A stretch of DNA of 36,184 nucleotides from Flavobacteriaceae bacterium (GTDB taxonomy: Bacteria > Bacteroidota > Bacteroidia > Flavobacteriales > Flavobacteriaceae), in the NCBI GenBank assembly GCA_947379965.1, contig CANCPC010000016.1:1-36184 (forward strand), written 5' to 3'. The position numbers were made by a program, and so were the translations under genes. Positions 18,359 through 25,100 of the stretch are shown piece after piece. Position 1 is the first letter of the stretch; every line of letters begins with the position of its first letter. The notes below the pieces were generated by a model. It had not been told where the DNA came from. It was given only the letters and a program-made list of their open reading frames with translations, and did no database searches.

Positions 18359-18385
18359 ATAATTCATAATTTATAATTCATAATT
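18359..18385. repeat. Direct repeat upstream of rpsO
   Basis: ATAATTCATAATT occurs at 18359-18371 and 18373-18385, immediately upstream of the -7 box. It may be a short AT-rich dispersed repeat or an UP-like segment. Confidence 0.65.
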
Positions 18386-18391
18386 ATTTTA

Positions 18392-18399
18392 TACTTTTG
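18392..18399 (+). promoter_or_regulatory. -7 element of the rpsO promoter
   Basis: TACTTTTG matches TAnnTTTG. Transcription should start about 5-8 bp further on, which places a possible TTG start at 18397 inside the promoter and so rules it out. Confidence 0.7.
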
Positions 18400-18400
18400 C

Positions 18401-18425
18401 AGCCGTCTTGCAATAGATGCAGGCT
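18401..18425 (+). promoter_or_regulatory. Possible S15 leader hairpin
   Basis: AGCC (18401-18404) pairs with GGCT (18422-18425), and TGCA (18409-18412) pairs with TGCA (18418-18421), with a bulge GTCT on the 5' side and a 5-nt loop. It would lie at the 5' end of the rpsO mRNA. S15 controls its own mRNA through leader structures in several bacteria; that this is one is inference. Confidence 0.25.
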
Positions 18426-18453
18426 ACATAATAATCATTTAAATAATATTGGA

Positions 18454-18723
18454 ATGTACTTAACTAAAGAAGTTAAAGAAGAAATCTTCGCTAAACACGG
18501 AGGAAAAGCAGAAAACACAGGATCTGCAGAAGGACAAATTGCATTATTCACTCACAGAATCAGTCACCTTACTGAGCACTTGAAAAAAAATCGTCATGAT
18601 TATAATACAGAGCGTTCGTTAGTATTATTAGTAGGTAAAAGAAGAGCTTTGCTTGATTACTTGAAAAAGAAAGAAATCAACAGATATCGTGAGATTATCA
18701 AAGTATTGAATATTAGAAAATAA
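18454..18723 (+). CDS. rpsO: 30S ribosomal protein S15
   Basis: An 89-aa protein when started at MYLTKEVKEEIF, the normal S15 length. The family signature is clear: HGGKAENTGSAEGQIALFTHRI, then HLTEHLKKNRHDYNTERSL and LLVGKRRALLDYLKKK. S15 binds 16S rRNA early in 30S assembly. An in-frame extension to a TTG at 18397 is rejected because it would run through the -7 promoter element and add a non-conserved Cys-rich segment. A terminator follows directly, so the gene is monocistronic although pnp lies next, the classic rpsO-pnp order. Confidence 0.97.
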   Translation: MYLTKEVKEEIFAKHGGKAENTGSAEGQIALFTHRISHLTEHLKKNRHDYNTERSLVLLVGKRRALLDYLKKKEINRYREIIKVLNIRK

Positions 18724-18730
18724 TCAATAT

Positions 18731-18757
18731 AAAAGAGGTGCGAAAGTGCCTCTTTTT
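18731..18757 (+). terminator. Rho-independent terminator after rpsO
   Basis: AAAAGAGG (18731-18738) pairs with CCTCTTTT (18749-18756). The stem can extend by G-U and C-G pairs to a GAAA tetraloop and is followed by T. Confidence 0.85.
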
Positions 18758-18898
18758 ATTTTCATACAAAACCTATAAAATTTTAAAAATTAGTTAGGTT
18801 TAACATTTAAAAAAGTTTGGTTTTTCATTGGGTTTTAGGCATTAACTACGCAACAACAACACAACTAACACCCTTGTTTAACTTATATAATTAAATTT

Positions 18899-21022
18899 AT
18901 GATTCCACAATTATTTGTAGAAAGTATCGATTTAGGTGATGGAAGAAACATCACAATCGAGACAGGTCGTTTAGCCAAACAAGCAGACGGTGCTGTTGTA
19001 GTAAGAATTGGTAAAACTGTTATCTTAGGAACAGTTGTATCGTCAAGAAAAGCAAGTCCTGGAATCGATTTCTTACCGCTTACGGTAGATTATCGTGAAA
19101 AATTTGCTGCAGCAGGACGTTTCCCTGGAGGTTTCTTCAAAAGAGAAGCACGACCAAGTGACAACGAAGTGCTAACCATGCGATTAGTTGACCGCGTTTT
19201 GCGTCCGCTTTTCCCATCAGATTACCATGCCGAAGTACAAGTTATGATTCAATTAATGTCTCATGATGATGATGTTATGCCAGACGCATTGGCAGGATTA
19301 GCCGCTTCGGCAGCACTTGCTTTATCTGACATTCCGTTTGAAACTTTAATTTCTGAAGCTAGAGTTGGAAGAATTGATGGAAAATTTATCATCAATCCTA
19401 GTTTAGCACAATTAGAATTATCTGATATCGATATGATGATCGGTGCTTCTAGAGATTCTATTGCAATGGTAGAAGGTGAAATGAAAGAAATTTCAGAAGC
19501 AGAAATGGTTGAAGCAATTAAATTTGCTCACGAGCATATCAAAGTTCAAATTGATGCACAAGAAAGATTAGCAAATGCATTTGGGAAAAAAGAAGTTCGT
19601 ACCTATGAAACTGAAAAAAATGACGATGCAATTTATGCTAAAGTAAAAGCTGCAGCTTATGCCAAAATATATGCTATTGCAAGTAAAGGTTCCTCAAAAC
19701 AAGAACGTACCGCTGCTTTTGATGCTGTAAAAGAAGAAGTTAAAGCTTTGTTTACAGAAGAAGAATTAGCTGAAAACGGAGATTTAGTTGGTAAATATTT
19801 TTACAAAACCAACAAAGAGGCAGTTCGTAATGTAACCTTAGATTTAGGAACACGTCTTGACGGAAGAAAAACTACTGAAATCAGACCTATTTGGTGTGAA
19901 GTAGATTATTTACCAGCCGTACACGGATCGGCATTGTTTACACGTGGAGAAACTCAAGCATTGGCAACAGCTACTTTAGGAACTTCAAGAGAAGCAAACC
20001 AAATTGATTCCCCATCCCAACAAGGAGAAGAAAAATTCTACTTGCATTATAATTTCCCTCCATTTTCTACAGGAGAAGCTCGTCCCTTAAGAGGAACTTC
20101 AAGAAGAGAAGTGGGTCACGGAAACTTAGCGCAAAGAGCGTTAAAAAATATGATTCCTGCTGATTGTCCTTATACCATTCGTGTCGTTTCTGAAGTATTA
20201 GAATCGAATGGTTCATCTTCAATGGCTACAGTTTGTGCTGGTACATTATCCTTAATGGATGCTGGTATTCAAATGATTCGTCCTGTTTCTGGAATTGCAA
20301 TGGGATTGATTACAGACGGAGATCGTTATGCTGTTTTGTCTGATATTTTAGGGGATGAAGATCATTTAGGAGATATGGATTTCAAAGTAACGGGAACATC
20401 TCAAGGTATTACAGCTTGTCAAATGGACATCAAAATTGACGGATTGAAATATGAGATTATGGAAGCTGCATTAGCTCAAGCTCGTGACGGACGTTTGCAT
20501 ATCCTTAATATACTTACTAGCACACTTGCTGCTCCAAAAGAAGATGTTAAAGAATATGCACCAAAAATTATCACAAGAACCATTCCTGGTAACTTTATTG
20601 GAGCATTAATAGGACCTGGAGGAAAAGTAATTCAAGAATTACAAAAAGCTACTGGTACAACTATTGTTATCAATGAAGTGAATGAAGAAGGAGTAATCGA
20701 AATTTTAGGAACAGATCCTGCTGGAATTGCAGCAGTATTAGCTAAAATCGAATCGATCACTTTCAAACCACAAATGAACGAAGCTTACGAAGTAAAAGTA
20801 ATCAAAATGCTTGATTTTGGTGCAGTTGTAGAATATACTGCAGTTCCTGGTAACGAAGTATTACTTCACGTATCTGAGCTAGCTTGGGAACGTACTGAAA
20901 ATGTTTCTGACGTAGTGAATATGGGAGATGTGTTTATGGTGAAATACTTAGGAATTGACCCAAAAACAAAAAAAGAAAAAGTGTCAAGAAAAGCGCTTTT
21001 GCCAAGACCTCCGCGTGATTAA
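18899..21022 (+). CDS. pnp: Polyribonucleotide nucleotidyltransferase (PNPase)
   Basis: A 707-aa 3'-5' phosphorolytic exoribonuclease, full length. Domains in order: RNase PH core 1 (about 1-225; [21 protein letters not shown]), alpha-helical linker, RNase PH core 2 (about 315-540; [18 protein letters not shown], with the conserved phosphate-site Ser/Gly run [15 protein letters not shown]), KH domain (about 555-615; [19 protein letters not shown]) and S1 domain (about 622-692). It works as a trimer in mRNA turnover. The order rpsO-pnp is conserved widely, but here a terminator separates them. I could not assign a clear TAnnTTTG box in the ~140-bp leader. Confidence 0.98.
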   Translation: MIPQLFVESIDLGDGRNITIETGRLAKQADGAVVVRIGKTVILGTVVSSRKASPGIDFLPLTVDYREKFAAAGRFPGGFFKREARPSDNEVLTMRLVDRVLRPLFPSDYHAEVQVMIQLMSHDDDVMPDALAGLAASAALALSDIPFETLISEARVGRIDGKFIINPSLAQLELSDIDMMIGASRDSIAMVEGEMKEISEAEMVEAIKFAHEHIKVQIDAQERLANAFGKKEVRTYETEKNDDAIYAKVKAAAYAKIYAIASKGSSKQERTAAFDAVKEEVKALFTEEELAENGDLVGKYFYKTNKEAVRNVTLDLGTRLDGRKTTEIRPIWCEVDYLPAVHGSALFTRGETQALATATLGTSREANQIDSPSQQGEEKFYLHYNFPPFSTGEARPLRGTSRREVGHGNLAQRALKNMIPADCPYTIRVVSEVLESNGSSSMATVCAGTLSLMDAGIQMIRPVSGIAMGLITDGDRYAVLSDILGDEDHLGDMDFKVTGTSQGITACQMDIKIDGLKYEIMEAALAQARDGRLHILNILTSTLAAPKEDVKEYAPKIITRTIPGNFIGALIGPGGKVIQELQKATGTTIVINEVNEEGVIEILGTDPAGIAAVLAKIESITFKPQMNEAYEVKVIKMLDFGAVVEYTAVPGNEVLLHVSELAWERTENVSDVVNMGDVFMVKYLGIDPKTKKEKVSRKALLPRPPRD

Positions 21023-21062
21023 ATAAAACAACTTTCTGTTTTAGAAAAAAAATTCTTTATAT

Positions 21063-21099
21063 AAACCCCCCGTTTCATTCACTTGAAACGGGGGGTTTT
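21063..21099 (+). terminator. Strong Rho-independent terminator after pnp
   Basis: A perfect 15-bp stem with a six-C/six-G core (21063-21077 with 21084-21098), a 6-nt loop, then T's. It is the most GC-rich hairpin in the window. Confidence 0.92.
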
Positions 21100-21193
21100 C
21101 GATTTATTTAATATTATTTCAACAATTTTGTAACTTATCCGAAACTCCATACGTATAATCACTTGTACACTTTAAAATTGAGAAGACGCAACT

Positions 21194-22057
21194 ATGAGAC
21201 AACTTAAAATTACCAAGCAGGTAACCAATCGTGAAACTGCATCGTTAGACAAGTATTTACAGGAAATTGGAAAGGTAGATTTGATTACTGCCGATGAAGA
21301 GGTAGAATTAGCACAAAAGATTAAAGCCGGTGATCAAGCAGCGTTAGAAAAATTGACAAAAGCCAATTTACGTTTCGTAGTTTCGGTGGCTAAACAATAT
21401 CAAAATCAAGGTTTAACACTTCCCGATTTAATTAATGAAGGGAATTTAGGTCTTATAAAAGCAGCACAACGTTTTGATGAAACTCGTGGTTTCAAATTCA
21501 TTTCGTATGCCGTATGGTGGATTCGTCAATCGATTTTGCAAGCCTTGGCAGAACAATCTCGTATCGTTCGTTTGCCTTTGAACAAAATTGGTTCTATCAA
21601 TAAAATCAACAAAATGTACGCTTTGTTAGAGCAATCTAACGAAAGACCACCAACAGCTGAGGAAATTGCCAAAGAATTGGACATGACCGTAAACGACGTA
21701 AGAGAGTCTATGAAAAACTCAGGTCGCCACCTTTCTATGGATGCGCCACTTGTAGAAGGAGAAGACTCCAACCTTTACGATGTATTGCGTTCTGGCGAAT
21801 CGCCAAATCCAGACAGAAACTTAATTCAAGAATCATTACGTACCGAAATTGAGCGTTCCTTGGAAACATTAACACCAAGAGAAGCGGATGTGGTTCGTTT
21901 GTATTTTGGTCTTGGAGATCAACATCCAATGACATTAGAAGAAATAGGAGAAACTTTCGACCTAACTCGCGAACGGGTGCGTCAGATTAAAGAAAAAGCA
22001 ATCCGCAGATTGAAACACACTTCAAGAAGCAAAATATTAAAAACCTATTTAGGTTAA
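21194..22057 (+). CDS. rpoD: Primary RNA polymerase sigma factor (RpoD/SigA, Bacteroidota type)
   Basis: A 287-aa sigma-70 factor without region 1.1, the short form typical of Bacteroidota housekeeping sigma. Region 1.2 begins near residue 18 ([20 protein letters not shown]). Regions 2.1-2.4 run about 57-132 ([56 protein letters not shown]). Region 3 follows, and region 4 with its -35 recognition helix is near 225-275 ([36 protein letters not shown]). It directs transcription from TAnnTTTG promoters like those seen elsewhere in this window. It is flanked by terminators on both sides, so it is probably monocistronic. Confidence 0.97.
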   Translation: MRQLKITKQVTNRETASLDKYLQEIGKVDLITADEEVELAQKIKAGDQAALEKLTKANLRFVVSVAKQYQNQGLTLPDLINEGNLGLIKAAQRFDETRGFKFISYAVWWIRQSILQALAEQSRIVRLPLNKIGSINKINKMYALLEQSNERPPTAEEIAKELDMTVNDVRESMKNSGRHLSMDAPLVEGEDSNLYDVLRSGESPNPDRNLIQESLRTEIERSLETLTPREADVVRLYFGLGDQHPMTLEEIGETFDLTRERVRQIKEKAIRRLKHTSRSKILKTYLG

Positions 22058-22080
22058 AAATTGCCGAATGTCTTAAAGCC

Positions 22081-22114
22081 AAAAGTCATAATGTCGCAGG
22101 ACTTTATGACTTTT
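22081..22114 (+). terminator. Probable terminator after rpoD
   Basis: A perfect 10-bp stem (22081-22090 with 22105-22114) with an outer AATGTC/GACATT pair (22067-22072, 22115-22120). The right arm ends in only four T's, so it is a weaker terminator than the others. Confidence 0.6.
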
Positions 22115-22183
22115 GACATTTAACATTCGACTAATAAAAGTAACGACGGTCTGATTAACTGTTCGTTTTTTGATTGATGATTG

Positions 22184-22231
22184 AAACTCCGGCTGATTAC
22201 CGGAGTTTTTTCTTTTTCAGAAAAACTCCGG
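22184..22231 (+). terminator. Three-armed alternative hairpin (terminator/attenuator-like)
   Basis: AAACTCCGG (22184-22192), CCGGAGTTTTT (22200-22210) and AAAAACTCCGG (22221-22231) are arranged so that the middle arm can pair with either neighbour. The first pairing is followed by a T run and looks like a plus-strand terminator. The second pairing is the mirror structure and could act as a terminator for minus-strand transcripts. Confidence 0.6.
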
Positions 22232-22385
22232 TCTGTTCGAGCTTTGCACAAACTAGCGAAGCATTTAAGATTTTGTATTAATAAATAAAAATTGGCCGGT
22301 TTACGGATCTCACACATCTAAAATCAAAAATCGTTAATCAAAAATCTGCAATCAAATATATTTTTTTCTTAGATTGAATGATTTT
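22232..22385. other. Non-coding stretch with short AT-rich direct repeats
   Basis: Within the 575-bp rpoD-rpe gap. AATCAAAAATC is repeated at 22322-22332 and 22336-22346, followed by a third partial copy. No open frame with a plausible start is present. Confidence 0.5.
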
Positions 22386-22496
22386 GGGCGTGACCCAAAA
22401 AAGGGTCAGGCTATCCGCTACAATCTTTTTTTACACCGACAGGTTTCAAGAACTTGTCAGGTATAAAAAAAGGATTTCCGCTCCTATCCTTCACGC
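22386..22496. repeat. Folded ~110-bp intergenic element, probable flavobacterial repeat family
   Basis: A closing stem GCGTGA/TCACGC (22388-22393 with 22491-22496) encloses a short hairpin GACCC-loop-GGGTC (22392-22396 with 22403-22407) and a long interrupted hairpin (22422-22476), whose T-rich and A-rich arms flank a GACAGGTT/AACTTGTC core. The outline 'GGGCGTG...TCCGCTACAATC...GGATTTCCGCTCCTATCC...CACGC' matches repeat sequences I remember from intergenic regions of Flavobacterium genomes. The memory of the family is not a database result. The orientation is not known. Confidence 0.6.
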
Positions 22497-22519
22497 AAAA
22501 CATTGAATTAAAACAAAAT

Positions 22520-22558
22520 CTTGTGAACTTTGCGAAAAACTTTGCCAACTTTGCGGTT
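22520..22558. repeat. AACTTTGC short-repeat cluster
   Basis: AACTTTGC occurs at 22526-22533, 22538-22545 and 22547-22554, ending in GCGGTTAAA. Such 'CTTTGCG' runs are familiar in non-coding DNA of flavobacteria. One copy supplies the upstream TTG of the rpe promoter. Confidence 0.65.
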
Positions 22559-22573
22559 AAAATTCTACTTTTG
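22542..22573 (+). promoter_or_regulatory. Bacteroidota-type promoter for rpe
   Basis: TTG (22542-22544), a 21-bp spacer and TACTTTTG (22566-22573). The spacing is identical to the miaB promoter. The transcript would start near 22580, about 50 nt before the rpe ATG. Confidence 0.7.
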
Positions 22574-22590
22574 CAAAAACAATACAATCT

Positions 22591-22617
22591 GTAAAGACAC
22601 ATCGCAATGCGTCTCAA
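22591..22617. repeat. REP-like palindrome in the rpe leader
   Basis: An imperfect palindrome centred on GCAATGC, reading AGACACATCGC / GCAATGCGTCT. It is a close variant of the perfect form AGACGCATTGCAATGCGTCT that I recall as a dispersed repeat. It would lie in the 5' untranslated region of rpe, ending 15 bp before the ATG. Confidence 0.55.
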
Positions 22618-22632
22618 CATAACAACTACACA

Positions 22633-23295
22633 ATGAAAAACACCCTTATCGCTCCATCAGTTCTTGCTGCTGATTTTGCTAACCTACAACGCGACATCGA
22701 AATGATCAATAATTCCGAAGCTGATTGGTTTCATATTGACATCATGGATGGCGTTTTCGTTCCCAATATTTCTTTTGGAATGCCCGTTCTAGCTGCCATT
22801 TCAAAACATGCCAAAAAAACAATCGATGTTCACTTGATGATTGTTGATCCGGATCGTTATATCAAAACATTTGCCGAATTAGGCGCCAATGTATTATGCG
22901 TTCATTACGAAGCTTGTCCGCATCTTCATAGAACCTTGCAAGCTATTAAAGCCGAAGGAATGAAAGCTGGAGTTGCATTAAATCCGCACACGAATGTCGA
23001 TGTATTAGAAGATGTAATCAACGATATTGATATGGTTTTGATTATGAGTGTAAATCCAGGTTTTGGTGGACAATCATTCATCGAAAATACCTATGAAAAA
23101 GTACGAAAAGTAAAAGCTTTAATAAACAAAAAAGGTGCCAATACCATTATAGAAATTGACGGTGGTGTAACCAATAAAAATGCCAAACAACTTGCAGAGG
23201 CCGGAGCTGATGTTCTTGTTGCTGGAAGTTACGTTTTTAAAGCCGAAAACCCAATAGAAACTATTGCCGATTTGAAAAAATTGACAACTCTATAA
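22633..23295 (+). CDS. rpe: Ribulose-phosphate 3-epimerase
   Basis: A 220-aa TIM-barrel enzyme that interconverts D-ribulose 5-phosphate and D-xylulose 5-phosphate in the pentose phosphate pathway. Full length, with all family motifs: SVLAADFANL at the start, FHIDIMDGVFVPNISFG (catalytic Asp and metal His), DVHLMIVDPDRYI, LIMSVNPGFGGQSFI and IEIDGGVTNKN with the second catalytic Asp, then the phosphate-binding VAGSYVFKA. The start ATGAAAAACACC is fixed by the family N-terminus. It has its own promoter embedded in repeats. Confidence 0.97.
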   Translation: MKNTLIAPSVLAADFANLQRDIEMINNSEADWFHIDIMDGVFVPNISFGMPVLAAISKHAKKTIDVHLMIVDPDRYIKTFAELGANVLCVHYEACPHLHRTLQAIKAEGMKAGVALNPHTNVDVLEDVINDIDMVLIMSVNPGFGGQSFIENTYEKVRKVKALINKKGANTIIEIDGGVTNKNAKQLAEAGADVLVAGSYVFKAENPIETIADLKKLTTL

Positions 23296-23312
23296 AAACA
23301 AAATCAATTTTG

Positions 23313-23320
23313 TATATTTG
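23313..23320 (+). promoter_or_regulatory. -7 element before the 50-aa gene
   Basis: TATATTTG fits TAnnTTTG and lies 24 bp before the ATG at 23345. No TTG at proper spacing was found. Confidence 0.45.
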
Positions 23321-23344
23321 TTCAAAAACTAAAAACAAACCGTT

Positions 23345-23497
23345 ATGAGTAAATTTGGATTTTCCTTTTCGTTAAGCAGATTATTAGGAGTTGCCCAAGC
23401 AAAACAAAAAATTGCTCGAGCCACCGGAATACCAACAACAAAGTCTGGTATGGAACGAAAAATAGGAAACAGCATTTTGAAAATGTTATTTAAATAA
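23345..23497 (+). CDS. 50-aa basic conserved hypothetical protein
   Basis: ATG at 23345 to TAA at 23495-23497 encodes 50 residues beginning MSKFGFSFSLSRLLGVAQAK, continuing with ARATGIPTTKSGMERKIG and ending ILKMLFK. It is strongly basic with no membrane helix or signal peptide. I recognise the pattern 'SLKRxLGxxxAKxxxARxTGIPTTKSGxxRKxGR' as a small protein conserved in Bacteroidota, without known function; it may bind nucleic acid. It has its own -7 box upstream and a perfect palindromic terminator overlapping its stop, which supports it as an independent gene. Confidence 0.8.
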   Translation: MSKFGFSFSLSRLLGVAQAKQKIARATGIPTTKSGMERKIGNSILKMLFK

Positions 23498-23532
23498 AAA
23501 AAGGTTTTTAGTCTAGACTAAAAACCTTTTTT
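23497..23532. terminator. Perfect 36-bp palindromic bidirectional terminator
   Basis: Two 18-bp arms (23497-23514 and 23515-23532) meet at TCTAGA and have A runs at one end and T runs at the other, so either strand reads as a terminator. It ends the 50-aa gene and can stop transcripts arriving from the convergent surface cluster. Confidence 0.88.
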
Positions 23533-23782
23533 GTACCATTAAAATAAACTATTTGTGAGCGATATAGATTTAAAGTCGAGTCAAATACTTGATTTTATGA
23601 TGGTTATCGGTTCGATTTAAACCAAAAAAATGACCTTAAAAATGAATTTGAAGTCATTGATACAACTTGTGATTTCGTGCGTTAGCAACTTGCTTACACT
23701 CTTGTTGAAAATTACATCCAAAACACTTTAATTGAGTTGGTCCAATTGTAAAATGATGATCTTTTAGAAAATTGGAATTTAA
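23533..23782. other. Convergent intergenic region, no gene seen
   Basis: 250 bp between the 50-aa gene and the lipoprotein gene. A weak hairpin TCCAATT/AATTGGA (23741-23747, 23770-23776) is the only structure noted. Confidence 0.4.
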
Positions 23783-24172
23783 TTACGGCACTAACTCAAA
23801 ATTCTCATGGGAGTTATAATAAAGAATTGCCCTATAATCACTTTTTACAATTTCTGCAATATTATATCCAGCGTTAAGTTGGACTCCAATTAATTGTGGC
23901 TCATCATTAGAAAAAGTTATGACTCTAGGAGTTCCGTTTAAGGTATACTCAATTGTTGTTGCTTTAAAAGCACCCTTTCCATTAGAATTCGTCTTTATTA
24001 ATAGCGCATACTTGGTAGTGGGATTAATACACTCATTTTGAGCTATTGGAGAAGCGTCTTCATGAACAAAATTGATACTTGCAGGGGTTATTGTTTTGAA
24101 ATCGTCGTCTTTAGAACAACTTGAAAGGGCCGTCATAAGTGCCATTAAAAAACTATACGTTATATTCTTCAT
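23783..24172 (-). CDS. Small lipoprotein, probably surface-exposed; last gene of the surface cluster
   Basis: A 129-aa protein with a lipoprotein signal peptide ending LSSC (Cys19). The residues after the Cys are S-K-D-D-D, resembling the acidic lipoprotein export signal that sends Bacteroidota lipoproteins to the cell surface. The mature part looks like a single beta-sandwich (TTKYALLIKTNSNGKGAFKA, then TTIEYTLNGTPRVITF, VQLNAGYNIAEIV). No named family is recognised. Its ATG overlaps the stop of the 306-aa gene by four bases (24169-24172, ATGA), so the two are translationally coupled. A surface anchor or partner for the secreted proteins upstream is plausible inference. Confidence 0.85.
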   Translation of the reverse strand: MKNITYSFLMALMTALSSCSKDDDFKTITPASINFVHEDASPIAQNECINPTTKYALLIKTNSNGKGAFKATTIEYTLNGTPRVITFSNDEPQLIGVQLNAGYNIAEIVKSDYRAILYYNSHENFELVP

Positions 24173-25089
24173 AATGTTGGTTTTAAATTAATTTTAATTT
24201 CCTTGACATTTCCGCCTACACTAATTTGATAAGTACCTTCCGTTAGATTACTAAAAAGGGCTTGTCCAGCAGTAATACTTTGAGTGGACAAAGTAAACCC
24301 TCCTTTGGTTAAAACAACATTCTCCTTTTCGATAGGAAACAGTACTTTAATTACCCCTCCTTCATAACAAACTTCATCTTTCTTATAAAACACAGCTGGA
24401 ACTAATGTTGGTGTTACTTCAACAGTATAACTTACTAAAGTGGATTCGTCTTCAGATAATACTTCGAAAGTAACTGGGGCACTAAAACTCATGCTTGTTG
24501 TTCCAGAACTTTGTAGTATTCTATTTTTATAAAGACGAGCCCCATTACTCAATACATATACCGGCGTGAGATCAGTTAAAGGATTCCCTTGAGATATTCC
24601 CAGCTTCACAGACCCAGAACTAATTAGGGATGTTATTGTTTTAATATTTAAAAAATCAAAAGAAACAATTTCTGCTTTATTATTCAGCGCAGGCTCTGCA
24701 ATACTATACGATTGAAATAAATTTCCAAGATGTTGGTAAGCCACAAATTGGATTGTTTTACTCACTTTTGTGATTTTGATTTTTGAGCTATCAAATAAAT
24801 AAAAAGTAATGACTTCATCAGGGGTATTTGAAAATACGGTGAGATAAGCAAAATAAGAATTTGCACTTGCCACATAGGTAAGTTTACTAACACCTCGACA
24901 AGTAGTTCCTACAAATGCACCTACCAAATCATTTGAATTTGTTAATGGAACGCCATCAAGGTTAAGTTTAGCCACAAAAGTCATGGTATATTGATAATCA
25001 GATTCATTTACTTTCCAGGTTGGGATTTGCGCAAATAATCGCCCAAACGAAACTAAAAAGAATAGTAAAATAATGGCTCTTTTTTTCAT
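24169..25089 (-). CDS. Secreted 306-aa protein sharing a module with the giant LamG protein
   Basis: A signal peptide (cleavage after FGRLFA, near residue 20) is followed by three apparent parts. Residues about 26-132 (SDYQYTMTFVAKLNLDG, LVGAFVGTTCRGVSKLTY, FAYLTVFSN, ITFYLFDSS) match a segment of the giant protein encoded directly upstream (its residues about 2604-2720). Residues about 140-228 (LGISQGNPLTDLTPVYVLSN, GTTSMSFSAPVTFEV, LVSYTVEV) resemble the DUF5018-like cadherin-type sandwich of Bacteroidota surface proteins. The C-terminal part (about 230-306) resembles an Ig-like domain. It carries no type A T9SS tail, so its export beyond the periplasm is unexplained. It starts 11 bp after the giant gene and overlaps the lipoprotein gene by 4 bp. 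Confidence 0.85.
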   Translation of the reverse strand: MKKRAIILLFFLVSFGRLFAQIPTWKVNESDYQYTMTFVAKLNLDGVPLTNSNDLVGAFVGTTCRGVSKLTYVASANSYFAYLTVFSNTPDEVITFYLFDSSKIKITKVSKTIQFVAYQHLGNLFQSYSIAEPALNNKAEIVSFDFLNIKTITSLISSGSVKLGISQGNPLTDLTPVYVLSNGARLYKNRILQSSGTTSMSFSAPVTFEVLSEDESTLVSYTVEVTPTLVPAVFYKKDEVCYEGGVIKVLFPIEKENVVLTKGGFTLSTQSITAGQALFSNLTEGTYQISVGGNVKEIKINLKPTL

Positions 25090-25100
25090 ATCAATTTTAA

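Noticed and set aside
18397..18453. Longer rpsO frame from a TTG at 18397
   Set aside because: The extension begins inside the -7 promoter element and encodes a Cys/Asn-rich stretch unlike any S15; the family start is at 18454.
23560..23782. Protein-like frame with several in-frame stops, considered as a pseudogene
   Set aside because: In DNA this AT-rich the number of stops is what chance predicts, and no family could be recognised.
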